This document shows, piece by piece, positions 59,333 to 64,000 of a stretch of 64,000 nt of DNA. The notes below the pieces were generated by a model that worked only from the letters and a program-made list of their open reading frames with translations, was not told the origin of the DNA and searched no databases. The stretch's first letter is position 1, and each line of letters starts with the position of its first letter. Origin of the DNA: Carboxylicivirga sp. (GTDB lineage: Bacteria; Bacteroidota; Bacteroidia; Bacteroidales; Marinilabiliaceae); contig JAOARW010000105.1 in NCBI GenBank assembly GCA_025210475.1, positions 1 to 64,000 of the forward strand. Direction: 5' to 3'. The position numbers were made by a program, and so were the translations under genes.

Positions 59333-61696
59333 ATGAAGAATTTTGCACTTGCACTAACGCTTTTCCTTATACTTTTACCTGTTTCCTATCAAAATGGTAC
59401 TGCTCAAAACAATATACCCGAAGGAACCGAAAAAATCATTATTGATGGTAAAGAGTACTACCTGCATAAGGTGAGGAAAAGTGAAGGGATTTATCGAATA
59501 AGTGTTTCTTATGGTGTTTCTCAAAAGGAACTGCTTGAAGTAAATCCGTCCATTGCGTTTGGATTAAAGGTTGGGCAGATTGTTAAAGTACCTGTTATAA
59601 AAGGACGTAATAGTACAGAAGAGCAATTAAACTCAGAAGCATTTATTTACCATACGGTCGAGAAAGGTCAAACAGCTTACTACATTGCCAAGCGTTACCG
59701 AGTGGAGCTAAAAGATATCTACGATAATAACCCGGGAAGTGATCAGCAATTATTATTGGGAACCATCATTAAGATTCCTAAAAAGAATGTGCCGGAATCT
59801 GAATTTAAGGTTGATGATGAAGGTTATACGGTTCATAAAGTAAAGCCAAAAGAAACACTGTACGGAATTGCTCGCAAATACAACCTGCACATTAATGATA
59901 TAATTCGTCATAACGAAGGACTTGAGTCGGGTGTGTTGGCAAAAGGAAGCCTGATTCGTATCCCGGTTAAAGTGGAAGACAAGATACAGGAGCCTGAAAA
60001 GGTTGAGATAGCCGGTACTGAGGATGAAAACTATCTGTATCACCGCATATCTGCTGGTGAAACCTTATTCAGCATTGCTGAAAAATACAATACCAAAACC
60101 AGCGATGTATTAGCTGTTAATCAATCCATCAATGCCAATGATTTACCGTTGGGTTATTTAGTGCGTATTCCTAAAAATGCCATCAAGGCGAAACCACAAA
60201 GTCCTTTTGCTAATGCAGTTTTGATCGATCACAAAATCAAAAAGCGCGAAACCTTAAGCATGGTGGCCAAAAGGTATGATGTACCGGCCGAAATGATTGA
60301 AAAGGTGAATGCAGAAAAAGGAATTGACCTTGAGCGATGGAAAAAAGGCATGGTGATTAAGGTACCGAATAAAGCCTGGCTAGAGCAGTATTTTGAGTCA
60401 ATACTCGTACAGGCCGATAAGACGGTTGATGCGGATACAAGCCTGGTGCTTTCTTTTGAACAAAGGGAATGTGAAGAATACGACTATAGTTTGTTAAAGC
60501 CATCCATAAAAGTGGCCTTATTAATGCCATTTAATGTGGAGGCAACAAAAAAGGTAAACTACAGCTATGAAGAAGTTGAGGGTGATACCATTCTGGTTGA
60601 AAACGAGACTCGAAAATTATCCATACGTTCCAAAGTGTTTGTCGAGTTTTATCAAGGTAGCTTGTTGGCTCTGGAGGCGCTAAAGAAAGAAGGAGTTAAT
60701 GTGGATTTGTTTGTATATGATACAGCCCCTGATAGTATAAAACTGAAAGAAATATTGAATAAGCCCGAGTTGCGTCATGTAGATTTAATTATTGGCCCGG
60801 CTTATTCCTATAACCTTAAATTTGTGTCGGACTTTTCGAAGCAACACAGCATTCCAATGGTGTATCCATTGTCGCCGGTTAACAGCGAAATGAATAATAA
60901 TCCCCTTTTATTTCAGGCGAACCCAACGGACACCTTGATGTTTGATGTGATGGCCAAACGAATGATTGCCGAATCCATGGGAAAAAGACTGGTGATGATT
61001 CGCACTGAAAACATGGATAATTTATTTGAACAGCGTTTTAGCCGGGTAATTCGTGATAAAGTATACTGGGAAAGTTTTAAGAATGGTGAGATGCCTGATT
61101 TTGTAGAATATACTTTCAAGCAGGATGATTTGGTAAGCCTGGAGCGCATGTTTGCAGTGGACAAAGGTAATGCTGTCATCATTCCTTCTGTTGAAGAAGC
61201 GCAGGTTAATCGGATTATAACAACTGTAAAAGGAGCGGCTGATAAAACCAAGGCTGACGTTACATTGTGGGGATTACCGGAGTGGATGAAGTACAATACC
61301 ATTAACCCTGAGGATGTTCATAAGCTAAACGGTCATATGTTTAGTTATTATGCAGTGGACTATGCCGATTCAACTAAAACGCAACGAATCGATGACTATC
61401 GCCTTTGGTTTGGCACAGAGCCAATCGCTATTTCGCCATTTTTCCAGGCCGCATCGGTTAATGCTAATTTGAGTCGTTATAGTTTGTGGGGGCACGATTT
61501 AACTTACTATTTTATTTCTGCCATTCGCGATTTCGGTCAAAACTTTACGCACTGTATCCAGCATCACCATCCATATGCCATCCAGTCAAAGTTATCATTC
61601 CGACGATTATCCGGCTGGGGCGGTTTTCATAATCAGGGATTGTATGTACTTAATTTCAAACCCGATTATGAACTGGAGATTAAAACGGTGGAATAA
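59333..61696 (+). CDS. PBP1-like protein with five LysM domains
   Basis: This 787-residue protein has a signal peptide (residues 1-25) and five LysM modules between about 45 and 345, each with the GVS/YNL-type helix and a closing [IV]xIP segment: YYLHKV, FIYHTV, YTVHKV, YLYHRI and VLIDHK. A type 1 periplasmic-binding-protein-like domain follows (about 390-780, KVALLMPFNVE). LysM modules bind peptidoglycan. A PBP1-like fold often binds small ligands, but here it may be structural. Bacteroidota proteins of this design are widespread and functionally uncharacterised, as far as I know. Confidence 0.9.
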   Translation: MKNFALALTLFLILLPVSYQNGTAQNNIPEGTEKIIIDGKEYYLHKVRKSEGIYRISVSYGVSQKELLEVNPSIAFGLKVGQIVKVPVIKGRNSTEEQLNSEAFIYHTVEKGQTAYYIAKRYRVELKDIYDNNPGSDQQLLLGTIIKIPKKNVPESEFKVDDEGYTVHKVKPKETLYGIARKYNLHINDIIRHNEGLESGVLAKGSLIRIPVKVEDKIQEPEKVEIAGTEDENYLYHRISAGETLFSIAEKYNTKTSDVLAVNQSINANDLPLGYLVRIPKNAIKAKPQSPFANAVLIDHKIKKRETLSMVAKRYDVPAEMIEKVNAEKGIDLERWKKGMVIKVPNKAWLEQYFESILVQADKTVDADTSLVLSFEQRECEEYDYSLLKPSIKVALLMPFNVEATKKVNYSYEEVEGDTILVENETRKLSIRSKVFVEFYQGSLLALEALKKEGVNVDLFVYDTAPDSIKLKEILNKPELRHVDLIIGPAYSYNLKFVSDFSKQHSIPMVYPLSPVNSEMNNNPLLFQANPTDTLMFDVMAKRMIAESMGKRLVMIRTENMDNLFEQRFSRVIRDKVYWESFKNGEMPDFVEYTFKQDDLVSLERMFAVDKGNAVIIPSVEEAQVNRIITTVKGAADKTKADVTLWGLPEWMKYNTINPEDVHKLNGHMFSYYAVDYADSTKTQRIDDYRLWFGTEPIAISPFFQAASVNANLSRYSLWGHDLTYYFISAIRDFGQNFTHCIQHHHPYAIQSKLSFRRLSGWGGFHNQGLYVLNFKPDYELEIKTVE

Positions 61697-61724
61697 TTTC
61701 TATTAAAATATTCGATTTGAACCC

Positions 61725-61756
61725 AAAGCTGATGGCCACTGGCTATCGGCTTTTTT
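61725..61756. terminator. Palindromic repeat and terminator after the PBP1+LysM gene
   Basis: AAAGCTGATGGCC pairs with GGCTATCGGCTTT (13 bp, two G-T pairs) around an ACT loop and is followed by T residues. It is the third copy of the GCCATTAGCTAT-like palindromes. It lies immediately before the TATCTTTG element of the next gene. Confidence 0.75.
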
Positions 61757-61760
61757 ATGC

Positions 61761-61768
61761 TATCTTTG
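61761..61768 (+). promoter_or_regulatory. -7 element for the ABC-F gene
   Basis: TATCTTTG matches TAnnTTTG and lies 17 bases before the ATG at 61786. The terminator hairpin of the upstream gene occupies the -33 region, so I cannot identify a separate -33 box. Confidence 0.5.
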
Positions 61769-61785
61769 CACAAATTTTTTACAGA

Positions 61786-63735
61786 ATGGTTTCGATTAAT
61801 CAGTTAACAGTTGATTTTGGTGGTTTTAAGCTATTTGAAGAGGTCTCTTTCCTGATCAATAATAAAGATCGGATTGGATTGATTGGGAAGAATGGTGCCG
61901 GTAAATCCACTTTACTTAAGATAATTGCCGGTCATCAGGAACCAACCGAAGGGACGGTTACCATGCCAAGAGGTGTGAAGATTGGTTATTTGCCTCAGCA
62001 CATGAAGTACACCGACACACGATCGGTGGTGGAAGAGGTGGAGCTGGCTTTTGCCGAGCTAAAAGGATTGGAAAAGCAGATTGGCGATATCAATACCGAA
62101 ATTGCCGAGCGCACTGATTACGAATCTGAAAGTTACTTGGCCTTGCTGGATAGGCTTAATGAATTAACCGAACGGTTTAACCTGTTGGGCGGAGCTAACC
62201 ACGAAGGCTTAATTGAAACCACCTTAAAAGGATTGGGCTTTGAGCGAAGCGATTTTAAGCGCAATACTGGTGAGTTTAGTGGTGGGTGGCGAATGCGCAT
62301 CGAATTGGCAAAAATATTGCTTGAGCAGCCCGATATTTTTCTTCTGGATGAGCCAACCAACCACCTGGATATTGATTCGATTCAGTGGCTTGAAGATTTT
62401 CTGAAGACCTACAGTGGAGCCGTTGTATTAATATCGCACGATAAGGCATTTTTGGATAATATCACCACCCGAAGTGTTGAGATATCTTTGGGTAGGATAT
62501 ATGATTATAAAGCCAGCTATTCGCAGTTTATCGAGCTTCGTAAAGAAAGACGCGAGCAGCAATTGAATGCTTTTAATAATCAACAGAAAAAGATTGAAGA
62601 TACGGAGAAGTTTATTGAGCGTTTTCGTTATAAAGCCACGAAAGCAGTGCAGGTTCAATCGCGCATCAAGCAGCTCGAAAAGTTGGATAGAATTGAAGTT
62701 GATGAGTTTGATAACTCGGCCTTGAATATCAAATTTCCTCCGGCACCACGGTCGGGCACTGTGGTGGTAAAAGGCGATGAGGTAAGTAAAGCCTATGGCG
62801 ATCTTCTGGTTTTGGATGAAGTGGATATCACCATCCAACGGGGCGAAAAAGTGGCCTTTGTAGGTCGAAATGGTGAAGGGAAAACCACCATGGCTCGTAT
62901 CATTATGAGCGAATTGGCACACACGGGTAAACTTGATTTGGGGCATAATGTTAAGATCGGTTACTTTGCCCAGGATCAGGCCGAGCGTCTGGATGAAAGT
63001 CATTCAGTTTTCGAAACCATTGATCTGGTGGCTGTGGGAGAAATTCGAACAAAGATTCGTGACTTGCTGGGAGCTTTTATGTTTTCCGGCGAGGAGGTGG
63101 ATAAGAAGGTTTCGGTGCTTTCGGGCGGAGAGCGCACGCGTTTGGCCATGGTTCGATTATTACTCGAACCAGTTAACCTGCTCATTCTCGATGAGCCAAC
63201 CAACCACCTGGATATGCGCTCCAAGGAGATATTGAAAAAGGCCTTAATTGATTTTGAGGGAACCGTTATTCTGGTTTCTCACGATCGTGAGTTTTTGGAT
63301 GGTTTGGTTGATAAGGTCTATGAATTTCGCCATAAAAAAATTAAAGAACACCTTGGTGGTATTTATGAGTTTCTGGAGAAGAAGAAACTGGAAAACCTGA
63401 ATGAATTGAATGCCTCTATTGCGTCGAAGAAGAATGAAGGGCTAAAGAAGGAGACATCAAGTGCCAAGCTTTCATACGAAGAACGTAAAGAGCTTAGTAA
63501 AAAAATAAAGAAAGCAGAACGCTCGGTTGAATCGGCTGAAAATGAAATTGCCAATCTGGAAACAGAGTTGGAGGTTCTAACCGGGAAAATCAATTTACCT
63601 GAGAATGCTTCAGATGCAGATTTGTTTAAGGATTATAAGTCAACCGAAACAGCATTGGAAGAGCGAATGGAAGAATGGGAAATGGCTCAGGAAGAACTGG
63701 AAAAACTATTAAAGCAAAAATCTGAATTAGATTAA
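61786..63735 (+). CDS. ABC-F family ATP-binding protein
   Basis: This protein is 649 residues long from the ATG at 61786 (MVSINQLTVDFGG); the frame continues upstream but would run through the promoter. It has two ABC cassettes: Walker A GKNGAGKST and signature FSGGWRMR in the first, GRNGEGKTT and LSGGERTR in the second, each with LLDEPTNHLD or LILDEPTNHLD. They are joined by the ABC-F linker (about 245-320). A coiled-coil C-terminal domain ends the chain. ABC-F proteins act on the ribosome in translation or antibiotic resistance. Membrane domains are absent. The specific ABC-F type is not settled. Confidence 0.92.
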   Translation: MVSINQLTVDFGGFKLFEEVSFLINNKDRIGLIGKNGAGKSTLLKIIAGHQEPTEGTVTMPRGVKIGYLPQHMKYTDTRSVVEEVELAFAELKGLEKQIGDINTEIAERTDYESESYLALLDRLNELTERFNLLGGANHEGLIETTLKGLGFERSDFKRNTGEFSGGWRMRIELAKILLEQPDIFLLDEPTNHLDIDSIQWLEDFLKTYSGAVVLISHDKAFLDNITTRSVEISLGRIYDYKASYSQFIELRKERREQQLNAFNNQQKKIEDTEKFIERFRYKATKAVQVQSRIKQLEKLDRIEVDEFDNSALNIKFPPAPRSGTVVVKGDEVSKAYGDLLVLDEVDITIQRGEKVAFVGRNGEGKTTMARIIMSELAHTGKLDLGHNVKIGYFAQDQAERLDESHSVFETIDLVAVGEIRTKIRDLLGAFMFSGEEVDKKVSVLSGGERTRLAMVRLLLEPVNLLILDEPTNHLDMRSKEILKKALIDFEGTVILVSHDREFLDGLVDKVYEFRHKKIKEHLGGIYEFLEKKKLENLNELNASIASKKNEGLKKETSSAKLSYEERKELSKKIKKAERSVESAENEIANLETELEVLTGKINLPENASDADLFKDYKSTETALEERMEEWEMAQEELEKLLKQKSELD

Positions 63736-63736
63736 C

Positions 63737-64000
63737 ATGGCAAAGCAAGAGAGAGAACAGCAAATGGTGTTTGGTATACGTGCCGTACAAGAGGCAATTG
63801 TTGCCGGAAAAGAAATTGAAAAAGTGATGATCAAAAAAGGCCTGCAAGGGGCGCTATTTCAGAGTTTCTTAGATGTCGTGAGGGAGCACAATATACCTTT
63901 TCAGTTTGTGCCGATGGAAAAGTTAAATCGCCTGACTCGACAGAATCATCAAGGTGTTATTGCCATGATATCCCCGGTTACTTATCAGGATATCGAACAA
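63737..64000 (+). CDS. rlmB: 23S rRNA (guanosine(2251)-2'-O)-methyltransferase, N-terminal part
   Basis: From the ATG at 63737 the frame is open to the window end (88 codons), beginning MAKQEREQQMVFGIRAVQEA. The FGIRAVQEAI, GLQGALFQSFLD, IPFQFVPMEKLNRLT and QNHQGVIAM segments are those of the SpoU substrate-binding domain that precedes the SPOUT methyltransferase domain. RlmB methylates G2251 in the peptidyl transferase loop. The catalytic domain lies beyond the window. It starts one base after the ABC-F stop codon, so it is co-transcribed. Confidence 0.9.
   Translation, partial: MAKQEREQQMVFGIRAVQEAIVAGKEIEKVMIKKGLQGALFQSFLDVVREHNIPFQFVPMEKLNRLTRQNHQGVIAMISPVTYQDIEQ

Noticed and set aside
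62428..63003. 191-codon reverse-strand open frame inside the ABC-F gene
   Set aside because: It is a shadow of conserved ABC-F sequence, and the reading has no family resemblance.
1..64000. CRISPR arrays, tRNA or rRNA genes
   Set aside because: I found no regularly spaced identical repeats and no tRNA/rRNA-like stretches by reading; a dedicated search was not possible.

Overview
The window looks like chromosome of a Bacteroidota bacterium, probably of the Bacteroidales/Marinilabiliales type. The evidence is three SusC/SusD pairs, Bacteroidota-only families (DUF3822, PBP1+LysM protein), promoter-like TAnnTTTG elements, and AT-rich intergenic DNA. Order- or genus-level placement is inference from gene content only.

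Layout. 1-137 is the 3' end of a group II intron (tail of its maturase, domains V and VI). Next come a chemoreceptor, a reverse-strand hypothetical/DUF3822/rsmD operon, a RecD-like helicase and a small zinc-knuckle protein. 5.5-11.4 kb (reverse) holds nucleotide-sugar genes: phosphohexomutase, RfbD, RfbC, UDP-glucuronate decarboxylase and UDP-glucose dehydrogenase. 11.8-14.9 kb is rpsA, a STAS protein and RNase Z.

15.1-27.2 kb is a self-contained glycan locus: SusC, SusD, an arylsulfotransferase-fold lipoprotein, a LacI regulator, a GH2 lipoprotein with an exo-beta-glucosaminidase-like Ser-Asp active-site signature, and two tandem ROK proteins, the second with a damaged phosphate-binding motif. 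Two near-identical palindromes (15100-15117, 22485-22500) lie before SusC and before the GH2 gene and are probably the LacI operators. I infer a glucosamine/chitosan-type substrate.

27.3-30.2 kb (reverse) is an ArsR-controlled metalloid/organoarsenical locus: PF03773 permease, ArsG-like permease, thioredoxin-fold lipoprotein, mini-thioredoxin and ArsR. Three copies of an 18-bp GTTCGT-N6-ACGAAC-type palindrome mark the regulon. 30.5-34.5 kb (reverse) is a sulfur-respiration-like operon: octaheme tetrathionate-reductase-family cytochrome, cytochrome b, and two YeeE/YedE proteins, one fused to a rhodanese domain that lacks the usual cysteine. 34.7-36.3 kb holds a second PF03773 exporter (with an HMA domain) and a BFD-like [2Fe-2S] protein.

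36.9-47.6 kb carries two more SusC/SusD systems with no enzymes beside them. They share a conserved block just before the SusC start codon, and the first has a long leader. 47.6-47.9 kb is a non-coding stretch with a 165-bp element bounded by perfect 13-bp inverted repeats and with dispersed palindromic repeats. 47.9-51.3 kb (reverse) is a cobalamin nucleotide-loop operon (cobT-cobS-cobC-cobU) behind a cobalamin riboswitch, preceded by an EgtD-like histidine methyltransferase gene. 52.4-56.5 kb has conserved and housekeeping genes on the reverse strand. 56.8-64 kb (forward) has topoisomerase III, the PBP1+LysM protein, an ABC-F ATPase and the start of rlmB. I saw no rRNA, tRNA or CRISPR.
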